Below, piece after piece: positions 10,710 through 20,168 of a stretch of 64,000 nt of DNA (its first letter is position 1; the number at the start of each line of letters is the position of its first letter). A model generated the notes under the pieces. That model was not told where the DNA came from, searched no databases, and was given only the letters and a program-made list of their open reading frames with translations. Source of the DNA: Micromonospora coerulea (GTDB taxonomy: Bacteria > Actinomycetota > Actinomycetes > Mycobacteriales > Micromonosporaceae); NCBI RefSeq assembly GCF_016598485.1, contig NZ_JAEMUW010000007.1, forward strand, positions 1 to 64,000, in the 5' to 3' direction. A program made the position numbers and the translations under genes.

Positions 10710-11770
10710 CCGCCGTTCAGTCGCCCCGCCCGACGTACGCCGGCCTGCCCGGTCGGACGCTGCTGCGGCTCGGGCCGGCCAGCGTGCAGGTGCGCCGCCG
10801 GGCGGTGCTCGTCGCCGCGGTGACGGCCGTGCTGCTCGCCGCCGCCGTGGTGCTCAGCCTCTCCCTCGGCACCCCGTACGTCGCCCCGGCCGACGTGCTC
10901 CGCTCGCTGTCCGGCGCCGGCACCCCGTACGACCTGGTGGTACGCGACCTGCGGCTGCCCCGGATCGTGCTGGCGGCGGTGGCCGGGGCGGCCTTCGGGA
11001 TCGCCGGCACGCTCATCCAGAGCGTGGCCCGCAACCCGCTCGCGAGCCCGGACGTCATCGGCATCACCCAGGGCGCCGGCCTGGCCGCCACCATTGCGAT
11101 CACCACCGGCGCCGCCGCCGTCGTGGTCGCCCCCGCGGCGCTGGTCGGCGGGCTGGGTGCCGCGCTGCTGCTGCTCGTCCTCGGCGCCCGGCACGGGCTG
11201 GCCGCCCAACGCTTCGTGCTGGCCGGGGTGGCCGTCGCGTTCGCCCTGCGGGCGCTGACCGAGGTGGTCATGCTCTCCGCCGACCCGATCGACGGGCTGC
11301 GCGCGCAGATCTGGCTGATCGGCACCCTGGCCGGCCGGGGCTGGTCCGAGACGCTCTGGATCGCGCTCACCCTCGCCGCCCTGCTGCCCGTGCTGGCCTG
11401 GGCCGGCTGGGCGCTCAACGGCACCGCACTGGACGACGACACCGCCCGGGGGATCGGACTGCGCCCGGTCGCCCGGCGGGTCGGCCTGGCCGCCACCGGC
11501 GTGGTGGTCGCCGCCACCGTCACCGCCCAGGTCGGCGCGGTCGACTTCGTCGCGCTGGTCGCCCCGCAGGTGGCCCGCCGGCTGGTCCGCGCCGAGCGAC
11601 CCCCGCTGGTCTGCGCCGCTCTGGTCGGTGCGCTTCTGCTGGTCCTGGCCGACCTGGCCGGCCGGCGGCTGTTCGCCCCCACCCAGCTGCCGGCGGGCGT
11701 GCTCACCGCGGCCATCGGTGGGCCGTACCTGATGTTCCTGCTGGTCCGACGTCGGCGGAGGTCCGCGTGA
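10706..11770 (+). CDS. Iron-siderophore ABC transporter permease (FecCD family), second subunit
   Basis: 354-residue FecCD-family permease with the family signature ARNPLASPDVIGITQGAGLAA and multiple membrane helices. The GTG overlaps the preceding stop (GTGA), so translation of the two channel halves is coupled. An upstream in-frame extension exists but lies inside the first permease gene and is not needed. It is expected to form a heterodimer with the first permease. Confidence 0.93.
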   Translation: MTAVQSPRPTYAGLPGRTLLRLGPASVQVRRRAVLVAAVTAVLLAAAVVLSLSLGTPYVAPADVLRSLSGAGTPYDLVVRDLRLPRIVLAAVAGAAFGIAGTLIQSVARNPLASPDVIGITQGAGLAATIAITTGAAAVVVAPAALVGGLGAALLLLVLGARHGLAAQRFVLAGVAVAFALRALTEVVMLSADPIDGLRAQIWLIGTLAGRGWSETLWIALTLAALLPVLAWAGWALNGTALDDDTARGIGLRPVARRVGLAATGVVVAATVTAQVGAVDFVALVAPQVARRLVRAERPPLVCAALVGALLLVLADLAGRRLFAPTQLPAGVLTAAIGGPYLMFLLVRRRRRSA

Positions 11771-12783
11771 ACCGCACCCCTGACACCCGAGGCGCGATGC
11801 TCTCGACCCGCGACCTGACGGTCGGCTACGACGAGCGGACGGTGCTGGACTCCCTCGACGTGGACCTGCCCGCCGACGCGTTCACCGTCATCGTCGGGCC
11901 GAACGCCTGCGGCAAGTCCACCCTGCTGCGCACCATGGCCCGGCTGCTCGCCCCGCGCCACGGCACCGTGCTGCTCGACGGGACCGCCATCCGCGACCTG
12001 CCCACCCGGGAGGTGGCCCGCCGCCTCGGCGTGCTGCCGCAGAGCCCGCTGGTGCCGGAGGGGGTCACCGTGGCCGACCTGGTCGGCCGGGGACGGCAGC
12101 CGTACCAGCGGTGGTGGCGGCAGTGGTCGGAGCAGGACTCCGCCGCCGTCGACCGGGCGATGGCCCAGGCCGACGTCGCCGGCCTGGCCGACCGTCCGGT
12201 GGACACCCTCTCCGGCGGGCAGCGGCAGCGGGTCTGGATCGCGATGACCCTGGCCCAGGACACCGAGGCGCTGTTGCTCGACGAGCCGACCACCTTCCTC
12301 GACCTGGCCCACCAGGTGGAGGTGCTGGACCTGCTGCACCGGCTGCGCGCCGAACGCGGCCGGACCGTGGTCGCCGTGCTGCACGACCTCAACCAGGCCG
12401 CCCGGTACGCCGACCACCTCATCGCCATGCGCGAGGGCCGGGTGGTGGCCGCCGGCCCGCCGCGCGAGATCCTCACCGCCGACCTGGTGCGCGACGTCTT
12501 CGGGCTCGACTGCGTGGTCGTGCCCTGCCCGGTGACCGGAGCGCCGCTCGTGGTGCCCGGCCTCACCGCCCCCTCGCTGGCCCGCCGTGCGGGCACCGTC
12601 GACGCGGCGCCGCCCGTCGACGCGGCGCCCGGCGTGGACTCCGCGCCGGGCGCCGGCTCGGCTCCCGGGGTGGCCGACCCGGCCCGCCCCGCCCCGGCGG
12701 ACCCGACCGTTCCGGCGGTCCGCCCCCACGCCGACGACGCGGGCGACCCGCGCGTCGGCTCGTACCCCTCGAAAGGACACTGA
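11767..12783 (+). CDS. Iron-siderophore ABC transporter ATP-binding protein
   Basis: ATPase of the siderophore importer. Walker A GPNACGKSTLL near residue 45, signature LSGGQRQRVWIAMTLAQ, Walker B LLLDEPTTFLDL and the H-loop VLHDLNQAARYADH match the FepC/FhuC type. The catalytic part ends near residue 265. The remaining 70 or so residues are a low-complexity Ala/Pro/Asp tail with repeats such as DAAPPVDAAPGVDSAPG, unusual for this family. GTG start overlaps the previous stop (GTGA); an internal ATG at MLSTRD is possible. The stop overlaps the ATG of the binding protein gene. Confidence 0.94.
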   Translation: MNRTPDTRGAMLSTRDLTVGYDERTVLDSLDVDLPADAFTVIVGPNACGKSTLLRTMARLLAPRHGTVLLDGTAIRDLPTREVARRLGVLPQSPLVPEGVTVADLVGRGRQPYQRWWRQWSEQDSAAVDRAMAQADVAGLADRPVDTLSGGQRQRVWIAMTLAQDTEALLLDEPTTFLDLAHQVEVLDLLHRLRAERGRTVVAVLHDLNQAARYADHLIAMREGRVVAAGPPREILTADLVRDVFGLDCVVVPCPVTGAPLVVPGLTAPSLARRAGTVDAAPPVDAAPGVDSAPGAGSAPGVADPARPAPADPTVPAVRPHADDAGDPRVGSYPSKGH

Positions 12784-13730
12784 TGCGTCGTCTCGCTGCC
12801 GCCCTCACCGCGGCCCTGGCTCTCGGCGTCGGCCTTACCGCCTGTGGCGAGAGCGACCCGGCTCCCGGCGCCGCCACCGGGGAGACCCGGGAGATCACCC
12901 ACGCCATGGGCACCACGAAGGTGCCGGCCGACCCGAAGCGGGTGGTCGTCCTCGACACCGACAAGATCGACACGGCGCTCTCGCTGGGCGTGACGCCGGT
13001 CGGCGCGGCGACCGCCGGTGAGGCGAAGAGCTGGCCGACCTACTTCGGTGCGGAGAAGCTGGCCGGCATCAAGGAGGTCGGGGTGCTCACCGAGCCCGAC
13101 CTGGAGGCGATCACGGCGCTCAAGCCGGACCTCATCCTCGGCAGCAAGTTCCGCCAGGAGAAGTTCTACGACGAACTCACCGCCATCGCCCCGACCGTCT
13201 TCACCGAGAAGGTCGGCATCACCTGGAAGGAGAACCTCCTCCTCGACGGCAAGGCCCTGGGCAAGGAGCAGCAGGCAAAGGACCTGCTCGCCACCTACGA
13301 GAAGCGGGCGAAGGACTTCGGCGCGAAGCTCGGCGACGCCGCCTCGCGGGAAATCTCCATCGTGCGCTTCATCCCGGGCAACATCCGGGTGTACGGCCCG
13401 GACTCGTTCTCCGGCATCGTCGTCGGCGACACCGGCCTGGGCCGGCCCGCGCGGCAGCGCCTCGACGGCAAGGAGGACAAGCGCTTCGACCTGGTCAGCC
13501 CGGAGCGGATCAACGAGGTCGACGGTGACGTCATCTTCGTGACCGCGTACGGCGAGAAGGCCGCCGCCGAGCAGGCCAAGGTCACCGGTGGCACCCTCTG
13601 GCAGGGCCTGTCCGCGGTCAAGGCCGGCAAGGCCCACGTCGTCTCCGACGAGGTCTGGATGACCGGCATCGGCGTCGGTGCCGCCAACAAGATCCTCGAC
13701 GACCTGGCGAAGTACCTCACCGCCGCCTGA
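12783..13730 (+). CDS. Iron-siderophore substrate-binding lipoprotein
   Basis: 315-residue extracytoplasmic binding protein of the FhuD/FepB type. It has a lipoprotein signal (MRRLAAALTAALALGVG) ending in the lipobox LTAC at about residue 21, then two alpha/beta lobes typical of the family: KRVVVLDTDKIDTALSLGV, LEAITALKPDLILGS, and a C-terminal AAEQAKVTGGTLWQGLSAVKAGKAHVV. Starts at the ATG of the TGATG overlap with the ATPase gene. Location directly before desABCD suggests ferrioxamine as ligand, an inference from context. A strong hairpin follows. Confidence 0.93.
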   Translation: MRRLAAALTAALALGVGLTACGESDPAPGAATGETREITHAMGTTKVPADPKRVVVLDTDKIDTALSLGVTPVGAATAGEAKSWPTYFGAEKLAGIKEVGVLTEPDLEAITALKPDLILGSKFRQEKFYDELTAIAPTVFTEKVGITWKENLLLDGKALGKEQQAKDLLATYEKRAKDFGAKLGDAASREISIVRFIPGNIRVYGPDSFSGIVVGDTGLGRPARQRLDGKEDKRFDLVSPERINEVDGDVIFVTAYGEKAAAEQAKVTGGTLWQGLSAVKAGKAHVVSDEVWMTGIGVGAANKILDDLAKYLTAA

Positions 13731-13765
13731 CCCCCCACCGCCGCGCGCCCGCCGCGCACCGCGCG

Positions 13766-13789
13766 CACTTTCAGAGAAAGAGTGGCTAT
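13766..13789 (+). repeat. 24-base dispersed element, copy 1
   Basis: A 24-base sequence beginning CACTTTCAGAG and ending GTGGCTAT is identical to 22756-22779. It also has internal near-palindromy (CACTTTC, AGA, GAAAGaGTG). In this copy most of it is followed by its own reverse complement, making the long hairpin at 13772-13819. Likely a species-level repeat placed at gene ends. Confidence 0.8.
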
Positions 13790-13819
13790 CCGACGAGTCG
13801 GATAGCCACTCTTTCTCTG
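13772..13819 (+). terminator. 23-base perfect hairpin after the importer operon
   Basis: The arms 13772-13794 and 13797-13819 are exact reverse complements over 23 bases with a two-base centre. It starts about 40 bases after the binding-protein stop and ends before the iron box of desA, so it separates the two iron operons. There is no clear T-run after it. Confidence 0.8.
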
Positions 13820-13893
13820 CATTTGCGGCCGCCAGGGTGGGGCGGGGCTGAGTCACGACGCGCCGGGCGGGCGCAGCATCTATTTGAGTGAAG

Positions 13894-13912
13894 TTAGGTT
13901 AGGGTAACCTAA
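13894..13912. promoter_or_regulatory. Near-perfect IdeR/DmdR iron box of the des operon
   Basis: TTAGGTTAGGGTAACCTAA matches the IdeR/DmdR consensus at all but one position. The palindrome extends outwards to 13886-13920 with 16-base perfect arms around a GGG centre. It lies 88 bases before the desA ATG. Iron-dependent repression of desABCD is expected, as established for des genes in Streptomyces. Confidence 0.9.
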
Positions 13913-14000
13913 CTTCACTCGATCAACTCGGGACCGCTGGGGACGCCGTACGTCGCCCCGTCCGCCCCGCAGTGTCCACTCTCGACCACTGAGGACTGCC

Positions 14001-15548
14001 ATGAGTCTGCCCGGAGCAACCGTTCAGGCCCTCCCGACCGGAGCCGTCCCCGGCCCGGCGGCCACCGAGCGGGCCCACCTGTTCACCGCCGGTTCCGTCG
14101 CGCACTACCGCCGGGTGCTGGCCGACGGGATCGACCGGGTGGCCGACCGGGTGGCCGCCACGGACCGCCCCTTCACCGGCGCCACACCGCAGGACCTCGC
14201 ACCCCGGATCGCCGGCATCGACCTGGACCGGCCGCTCGGCGACGCCGGGGCGGCGCTCGACGAACTCCACGACGTCTACCTGCGCGACGCGGTCTACTTC
14301 CACCACCCGCGCTACCTGGCGCACCTGAACTGCCCGGTGGTGATCCCGGCGCTGCTCGGGGAGGCGGTGCTCAGCGCGGTCAACTCCTCGATGGACACCT
14401 GGGACCAGAGTGCCGGCGGCACCCTGATCGAGCGTCGACTCATCGACTGGACGGTCGACCGGATCGGCCTGGGGCCCGCCGCGGACGGCGTCTTCAGCAG
14501 CGGCGGTACCCAGTCGAACCTGCAGGCGATGCTGTTGGCGCGGGAGGAGGCGCTCGCCCGGGCCGGCATCGGTCAGTCCCGTCCGGAGACGTTGTCCGGG
14601 CTGCGGATCCTGACCTCGGCGGCCGGCCACTTCAGCGTGCAGAAGGCGGCGAAGCTGCTCGGCCTCGGCCCGGAGGCGGTGATCACCGTGGGCACCGACG
14701 CCGACCGCCGGATGCGCACCGACGAACTGGCCCGGGAGATCGACCGCTGCCGGCGCGCCGGGCTGCGGGTGATGGCCGTGGTGGCCACTGCCGGCACCAC
14801 CGACTTCGGCAGCATCGACCCGCTGCCGGCGATCGCCGACAGCTGCGCGGTGGCCGGTGTCTGGCTGCACGTCGACGCGGCGTACGGCTGCGGGCTGCTG
14901 GTCTCGCCGACCCGCCGGCACCTGCTCGACGGCATCGAGCGGGCCGACTCGGTGACCGTGGACTACCACAAGTCGTTCTTCCAGCCGGTCAGCTCCAGCG
15001 CGCTGGTGGTACGCGACCGCCGGGTGCTGCGGCACGCCACCTGGCACGCCGACTACCTCAACCCGGCCCGCGCGGTCGAGCAGCGGATCCCCAACCAGGT
15101 CGACAAGAGCCTCCAGACCACCCGCCGCTTCGACGCGCTGAAGCTCTGGCTGACCCTGCGCATCATGGGGCCGAACGCGGTCGGGGCGCTCTTCGACGAG
15201 GTCGTCGACCGGGCCGACGCCGCCTGGCAGCTGCTCACCGAGGACCCCCGCTTCGAGGTGGTGACCCGGTCCCCGCTCAGCACGGTGGTCTTCCGCTACC
15301 TGCCGACCGGGCCCGGGCGGCAACTGGTGGACGAGGCCAACCTGTACGCCCGCGAGGCGCTGGCGACCTCCGGCGCGGCCCTCGTCGCGGGGACCACCGT
15401 GGACGGCGCCCACCACCTGAAGCTCACCCTGCTCAACCCGGAGACGACCGAGGACGACATCGCCCACGTCCTCGATCTCCTCGCCGAACACGCCGGTTGG
15501 TACGTGCGTACCCGCACGGCCGGCGAGCTGTCCTGCCCGGTCGGCTGA
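14001..15548 (+). CDS. desA: Lysine decarboxylase DesA (PLP-dependent, group II)
   Basis: First enzyme of desferrioxamine biosynthesis, decarboxylating L-lysine to cadaverine. The 515-residue protein belongs to the PLP-dependent group II decarboxylases: [17 protein letters not shown], a VHVDAAYG-like WLHVDAAYG (Asp to the PLP ring), and the Schiff-base lysine in [10 protein letters not shown] at about residue 324. The ATG follows GAGGA with a suitable spacing. Sequence alone does not exclude diaminobutyrate as substrate, but the three downstream genes are the des set, so lysine is favoured. First gene of an iron-box-controlled operon. Confidence 0.92.
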   Translation: MSLPGATVQALPTGAVPGPAATERAHLFTAGSVAHYRRVLADGIDRVADRVAATDRPFTGATPQDLAPRIAGIDLDRPLGDAGAALDELHDVYLRDAVYFHHPRYLAHLNCPVVIPALLGEAVLSAVNSSMDTWDQSAGGTLIERRLIDWTVDRIGLGPAADGVFSSGGTQSNLQAMLLAREEALARAGIGQSRPETLSGLRILTSAAGHFSVQKAAKLLGLGPEAVITVGTDADRRMRTDELAREIDRCRRAGLRVMAVVATAGTTDFGSIDPLPAIADSCAVAGVWLHVDAAYGCGLLVSPTRRHLLDGIERADSVTVDYHKSFFQPVSSSALVVRDRRVLRHATWHADYLNPARAVEQRIPNQVDKSLQTTRRFDALKLWLTLRIMGPNAVGALFDEVVDRADAAWQLLTEDPRFEVVTRSPLSTVVFRYLPTGPGRQLVDEANLYAREALATSGAALVAGTTVDGAHHLKLTLLNPETTEDDIAHVLDLLAEHAGWYVRTRTAGELSCPVG

Positions 15549-15568
15549 CCAGCGAACTGGAGGATCCC

Positions 15569-16861
15569 ATGTCGACCCACGACTTCATCGCCGTCGGACT
15601 GGGCCCGTACAACCTCGGCCTGGCCTGCCTGGCCGAGCCGATCGGCGACCTCGACGGCCTCTTCCTAGAGGCGCGCGACGAGTTCGCCTGGCATCCCGGC
15701 ATGCTGCTGGAGTCGGCCCGCCTGCAGACCCCGTTCCTCGCCGACCTGGTCACCCTGGCCGACCCCACCTCGCCGTACTCCTTCCTCAACTACCTCAAGG
15801 AGTCCGGGCGGCTGTACCCGTTCTACATCCGGGAGAGCTTCTTCCCGCTGCGCAACGAGTATCACGCCTACTGCCGGTGGGCGGCGGCGAAGCTTTCCAG
15901 CGTCCGCTTCGGCCACGAGGTCACCTCGATCGAGTACGACCCGGCCGACGAGCGGTACGTGGTGCACGCCACCGTCGCGGGCGAGCGGGTGAGCCACCGG
16001 GCCCGGCAGTTGGTGCTCGGCACCGGCACCCCGCCCGACCTGCCCGACGCGTGCCGGGAGCTCGGTGGCGACGCCATCCACAACTCCCGGTACCTGGACC
16101 ACCGGGCGGCGCTGCGGGCCAAGCGGAGCGTCACCGTCGTCGGCAGCGGGCAGAGCGCGGGGGAGATCTACCACGACCTGCTCGCGGACATCGACACCCA
16201 CGGCTACCAGCTCAACTGGGTGACCCGCTCACCGCGGTTCTTCCCGCTGGAGTACACCAAGCTCACCCTGGAGATGACCTCGCCGGACTACGTGGACCAC
16301 TTCCACGCCCTGCCGGAGGCGACCCGCTACCGGCTGGAGGCGGAACAAAAGGGCCTGTTCAAGGGCATCAACGCCGACCTGATCAACGACATCTTCGACC
16401 TGCTCTACGCGCACAGCCTGGCCGGCCCGGTGCCCTCCCGGCTGATGACCAACACGGTGCTGACCGCGGCCAGCCACGACGCGGCGAGCGGGACCTACAC
16501 GCTCGGCCTGCGCAACGTGGAGCAGGGCCGCGACTTCACGCTGACCACCGAGGGGCTGGTGCTGGCCACCGGCTACCGCTACCGGGTGCCCGAGTTCCTG
16601 GCGCCGATCCGCGACCGGCTCCGCTGGGACGCCCACGGCCGCTACGACGTCGCCCGCAACTACAGCATCGACCACACCGGTCGCGGTGTCTTCCTCCAGA
16701 ACGCCGGCACCCACACGCACAGCATCACCTCGCCGGACCTGGGCATGGGCGCGTACCGCAACTCCTGGATCATCCGGGAGCTGACCGGGCGTGAGCACTA
16801 CCCGATCGAGCGGCGGATCGCCTTCCAGGAGTTCGGTGCGCCGGTGGCGGTGCCGGCGTGA
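15569..16861 (+). CDS. desB: Cadaverine/lysine N-monooxygenase DesB
   Basis: Flavin-dependent N-hydroxylase that makes N-hydroxycadaverine for hydroxamate formation. The 430-residue protein has an FAD motif GLGPYNLGL at residue 10, an NADPH motif [16 protein letters not shown] near residue 190 and the C-terminal ATGYRY segment typical of IucD/SidA/PvdA enzymes. The ATG at 15569 follows CTGGAGG and lies 20 bases after desA; an upstream in-frame extension overlaps desA and is rejected. Its stop overlaps desC (GTGA). Confidence 0.93.
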   Translation: MSTHDFIAVGLGPYNLGLACLAEPIGDLDGLFLEARDEFAWHPGMLLESARLQTPFLADLVTLADPTSPYSFLNYLKESGRLYPFYIRESFFPLRNEYHAYCRWAAAKLSSVRFGHEVTSIEYDPADERYVVHATVAGERVSHRARQLVLGTGTPPDLPDACRELGGDAIHNSRYLDHRAALRAKRSVTVVGSGQSAGEIYHDLLADIDTHGYQLNWVTRSPRFFPLEYTKLTLEMTSPDYVDHFHALPEATRYRLEAEQKGLFKGINADLINDIFDLLYAHSLAGPVPSRLMTNTVLTAASHDAASGTYTLGLRNVEQGRDFTLTTEGLVLATGYRYRVPEFLAPIRDRLRWDAHGRYDVARNYSIDHTGRGVFLQNAGTHTHSITSPDLGMGAYRNSWIIRELTGREHYPIERRIAFQEFGAPVAVPA

Positions 16862-17487
16862 GCGCGCGGTGTGAGCCGGTTCGGCGAGCCGCGCGGCCGC
16901 GTACCGGAGACGGCGCGGCGACGGTGTACCGCCGGGTGGACGACCGGCTCGGCGAGTTCGCCCTGCGTACCCTCGACCCGGACGGCGACGCGGCGCTGCT
17001 GCGCGGCTGGGTCACCGATCCCAAGGCCGCGTTCTGGCTGATGCAGGACGCCGACGAGGCCGCGGTGGCGCGGGAGTACCGGCGGATCGCCGCGCACCCG
17101 CACCACGACGCGTACCTCGGTTCGTGGCGGGGGTGGCCGGCCTTCCTCGCCGAGCGGTACGACCCGGCCCACGTCGAGCTCGTCGGCCGGTACGCCGCTG
17201 TCGACGGCGACGTGGGCATGCATTTCCTCTGCGCGCCCACCGACACCCCCGTGTCCGGCTTCACCCGGGCGGTGCTCACCACGGTCATGGCGTGGCTCTT
17301 CGCCGACCCCGCCACCCGCCGGGTGGTCGTCGAACCCGACGTGCGCAACACCGCGGTGCACGCGCTCAACGCGGCCGTCGGCTTCACCGTCGTCGGCCCG
17401 ATCACCCTGCCCGAGAAGACGGCCCTGCTCAGCGTCTGCACCCGCGAGAAGTTCCAGACCGCCACCGAAGGAGCCGTACCCGCGTGA
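16858..17487 (+). CDS. desC: Siderophore acyltransferase DesC (GNAT fold)
   Basis: Acyl-CoA-dependent N-acyltransferase that attaches succinyl or acetyl groups to N-hydroxycadaverine. The 209-residue protein belongs to the IucB/RhbD-type acetyltransferases: [39 protein letters not shown], then [21 protein letters not shown] and [13 protein letters not shown], the CoA-binding end of the fold. The GTG overlaps the desB stop. The first 25 residues are Arg-rich and weakly conserved-looking, so a later start is possible. Confidence 0.9.
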   Translation: MSARCEPVRRAARPRTGDGAATVYRRVDDRLGEFALRTLDPDGDAALLRGWVTDPKAAFWLMQDADEAAVAREYRRIAAHPHHDAYLGSWRGWPAFLAERYDPAHVELVGRYAAVDGDVGMHFLCAPTDTPVSGFTRAVLTTVMAWLFADPATRRVVVEPDVRNTAVHALNAAVGFTVVGPITLPEKTALLSVCTREKFQTATEGAVPA

Positions 17488-19274
17488 ACCCCGCCGCCCC
17501 CGTGGACCCCGCCGCGTCCGTGGACCACCTGACCCCGCGGCACTGGGCCGAGGCCAACCGACTGCTGGTCCGCAAGGCGCTCGCGGAGTTCGCCCACGAA
17601 CGACTGATCACCCCCGAGCCGGTGGGCGCGGACCGCTACCTGGTGCGCGGCGACGACGGCACGGTGGAGTACCGCTTCGCCGCCCGGGTGCTGGCCCTGG
17701 CCCACTGGCAGATCGACCCGGCCAGCATCACCCGGCACGCGGGTAGGCGGGAGCTGCCGCTGGACGCCGTGGACCTCTGCCTCGAGCTGCGTGGCGCGCT
17801 CGGGCTCACCGACGCGGTCCTGCCGGTCTACCTGGAGGAGATCACCGCCACGCTGGCCGGCGCCGCGTACAAGCTCGGCCGGCCGGAGCTGCCCGCGGCC
17901 GACCTGGTCCGGGCGGACTTCCAGGTCATCGAGACCCAGATGACCGAGGGCCACCCGTGCTTCGTGGCGAACAACGGCCGGCTCGGTTTCGGGGTGCACG
18001 AGTACCACCGCTACGCCCGGCCGGTCCGGCTGGTCTGGCTGGCCGCCCACCGCGACCACACCACCTTCACCTGCGCCGCGGACCTGGACTACGACACCCT
18101 CGTCCGGGCCGAGCTGGGCGACGAGGTGCTCGCCGGCTTCGCCGGGACGCTCACCGGGCTCGGTCTGGACCCGGCGGACTACCTGCTCCTGCCGGTGCAC
18201 CCGTGGCAGTGGTGGAACAAGCTGGCGGTCACCTTCGCCGGCGAGGTCGCCCGGCGCCGCCTGGTGCCGCTGGGCGAGGGACCGGACGAGTACCTGGCCC
18301 AGCAGTCGATCCGGACCTTCTTCAACGTCACCGCCCCGACCAGGCACTACGTGAAGACGGCCCTGTCGGTGCTCAACATGGGCTTCATGCGCGGGCTCTC
18401 CGCCGCGTACATGGAGCACACCCCGGCCATCAACGACTGGCTCGCCGGCCTGGTGGCCGGCGATCCGGTGTTCCGGCGGGCCGGGCTGTCGATCATCCGG
18501 GAGCGGGCCGCGATCGGCTACCGCCACCGACAGTACGAGGCCGCGACCGACCGGTACTCCCCGTACCGCAGGATGCTCGCCGCGCTCTGGCGGGAGAGCC
18601 CGGTCGCCGGGCTGGAGCCGGGCCGGCGACCGGCCACCATGGCCTCGCTGCTGCACGTCGACCGCGCGGGCCGCTCGGTCGCCGGCGTGCTGATCGCCGA
18701 GTCCGGGCTCGCGCCGGCGGTCTGGCTGCGCCGCTACCTCGACGCCTACCTCGTCCCGCTGCTGCACAGCCTCTACGCGTACGACCTGGTCTTCATGCCG
18801 CACGGGGAGAACGTCATCCTCGTCCTGCACGCCGGAGTGGTGGAACGGGTGATCTTCAAGGACATCGCGGAGGAGATCGCGGTGCTCGACCCGGACGCCG
18901 ACCTGCCCCCGCCGGTGCGCCGGATCCGGGTCGCCGTCCCGGACGAGGAGAAGATCCTGTCGATCTTCACCGATGTCCTGGACTGCTTCCTCCGCCATCT
19001 CAACGCCATCCTGGTCACCGAGGGCGTCCTCGCCGAGGAGACGTTCTGGCGCACCGTGGCCGAGTGCGCGTCGGACTACCACGACAGCGTCCCGCAACTG
19101 GCCGACCGGGTGCGCCGGCACGACCTGTTCGCCGCGGAGTTCCCGCTCTCCTGCCTGAACCGGCTGCAACTGCGCAACAACCAGCAGATGGTCGACCTGG
19201 CCGATCCGTCGGCCGCGTTGCAGTTCGCCGGCACCCTGGCCAATCCGCTCGCCCGCTTCGCCCCGCGGCCGTGA
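17484..19274 (+). CDS. desD: Desferrioxamine synthetase DesD (IucA/IucC NIS synthetase)
   Basis: NRPS-independent siderophore synthetase that uses ATP to condense and cyclise N-succinyl-N-hydroxycadaverine units into desferrioxamine E, or to make linear forms with acetylated units. The 596-residue length matches known DesD. Family features include EGHPCFVANNGRLGFG, PVHPWQWWNK, SIRTFFNV, TAPTRHYVKTALSVLNMGFMRG split by the active site, and EAHGENVI-like MPHGENVILVLH. The GTG start overlaps the desC stop. A weak hairpin spans the stop (19265-19284). Last gene of the operon. Confidence 0.94.
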   Translation: MNPAAPVDPAASVDHLTPRHWAEANRLLVRKALAEFAHERLITPEPVGADRYLVRGDDGTVEYRFAARVLALAHWQIDPASITRHAGRRELPLDAVDLCLELRGALGLTDAVLPVYLEEITATLAGAAYKLGRPELPAADLVRADFQVIETQMTEGHPCFVANNGRLGFGVHEYHRYARPVRLVWLAAHRDHTTFTCAADLDYDTLVRAELGDEVLAGFAGTLTGLGLDPADYLLLPVHPWQWWNKLAVTFAGEVARRRLVPLGEGPDEYLAQQSIRTFFNVTAPTRHYVKTALSVLNMGFMRGLSAAYMEHTPAINDWLAGLVAGDPVFRRAGLSIIRERAAIGYRHRQYEAATDRYSPYRRMLAALWRESPVAGLEPGRRPATMASLLHVDRAGRSVAGVLIAESGLAPAVWLRRYLDAYLVPLLHSLYAYDLVFMPHGENVILVLHAGVVERVIFKDIAEEIAVLDPDADLPPPVRRIRVAVPDEEKILSIFTDVLDCFLRHLNAILVTEGVLAEETFWRTVAECASDYHDSVPQLADRVRRHDLFAAEFPLSCLNRLQLRNNQQMVDLADPSAALQFAGTLANPLARFAPRP

Positions 19275-19292
19275 ACGCGGCCGCTCCGCCCG

Positions 19293-19320
19293 CCGGCGCG
19301 GTACGGGCCGGACGCGCCGG
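19293..19320. terminator. Possible terminator between desD and the convergent gene
   Basis: CCGGCGCG (19293-19300) and CGCGCCGG (19313-19320) form a perfect 8-base stem with a 12-base loop in the gap between two convergent genes. There is no T-run, so the call rests on position and symmetry. Confidence 0.4.
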
Positions 19321-19404
19321 TGGACCCGGCGGCCCGTCCGAACCCGTGCACCCACCCTTGGTCGTCGCGGCGGCGGTGGAGCGGCCCCGGACGGGACCGG
19401 CGGG

Positions 19405-20055
19405 TCAGGCGGCGGTGGACCAGATGGCGCGGAAGGCGGCGGCCTCGCCGGCCAGCCACTGCTCGACCTGGTCGGGCTTGACCGTGTCGGGCATGCGGTG
19501 GGTTGTGCCGCGGCGGACGTCGACCAGGACCGGTTCGGCGTGCGGGAGGACGGCGTCCATGTGCCGGGCCATCAGGTGCAGGGTGGCCAGGGCCGCCTCC
19601 TCGCTGGGCGGGGCCTCGTCGAAGTGCAGGCGGACCGCCTCGGCGCGACCGTCGGGGTACCGGACGCCGAAGTGGGGGTTGATCTTGACGGGCAGGTCAC
19701 CGAGCATGGCGAGGGCGTCGCGGGTCTGGGCGAGGTCGACGCCAGCCGGCTCGCCCAGCGACTCCAGCCAGGTCGTCGCGCCGGGGACGAGGGCCTGGTA
19801 GAGCGGGCGCCAGCGGGGCTTGACCAGATCGGCCACCTGGGCGAGGTGCGTGCCGCCGGTGTGGAACGCGATGTCGGCCTTGAGCGCCTTGACGAACTGC
19901 CCGTGCGGGTTGAAGCCGGAGCGGCTGGCCCGCTGCTTGCGCAGGCCCCCGACGAAGGTGGCCTTGGTCGGCCCGGTGCGGTCGACGTACCGGGTGAAGC
20001 CGAGGAGGGTGGCGTACGGCGTGAGGGGGGTGGAGATGGGCGCGGTCACGAGCAT
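19405..20055 (-). CDS. Conserved-looking protein of unknown function
   Basis: 216 residues, soluble, without signal peptide or membrane segment. I do not recognise the family. Features: N-terminal VTAPISTPLTPYATLLGFTRYVDRTG, a basic stretch (GGLRKQRASRSGFNPHG), PVKINPHFGVRYPDGRAEAVRLHFDE and a C-terminal helical part. ATG at 20055 preceded by GGGAGG with ideal spacing, so it is a real gene. It is monocistronic with a prominent inverted repeat just upstream (20073-20098), suggesting tight control, possibly by an unlinked regulator. The coding sequence has the same base composition as its surroundings. Confidence 0.75.
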   Translation of the reverse strand: MLVTAPISTPLTPYATLLGFTRYVDRTGPTKATFVGGLRKQRASRSGFNPHGQFVKALKADIAFHTGGTHLAQVADLVKPRWRPLYQALVPGATTWLESLGEPAGVDLAQTRDALAMLGDLPVKINPHFGVRYPDGRAEAVRLHFDEAPPSEEAALATLHLMARHMDAVLPHAEPVLVDVRRGTTHRMPDTVKPDQVEQWLAGEAAAFRAIWSTAA

Positions 20056-20072
20056 CCTCCCAGGTCAGGAAC

Positions 20073-20098
20073 TCGATTAGTACATACATTCTAATCGA
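20073..20098. promoter_or_regulatory. 26-base operator-like palindrome upstream of the unknown gene
   Basis: TCGATTAG, ten bases (TACATACATT), CTAATCGA: perfect 8-base arms in an AT-rich patch that contrasts with the GC-rich surroundings. On the minus strand it includes TAGAAT, a plausible -10 element about 30 bases upstream of the ATG at 20055. Its size and spacing suit a dimeric repressor. Confidence 0.65.
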
Positions 20099-20126
20099 CA
20101 GGTCTGACATCGCCCAGGGAACAAAA

Positions 20127-20155
20127 GGGGCCGTCCGGACGCACCGGACGGCCCC
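20127..20155 (-). terminator. Rho-independent terminator of the DUF3516 helicase gene
   Basis: GGGGCCGTCCGG (20127-20138), loop ACGCA, CCGGACGGCCCC (20144-20155): perfect 12-base stem. Read on the minus strand it is followed by TTTTGTT, giving a textbook intrinsic terminator 14 bases after the helicase stop. Confidence 0.9.
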
Positions 20156-20168
20156 TCGAAGCGAAAAT

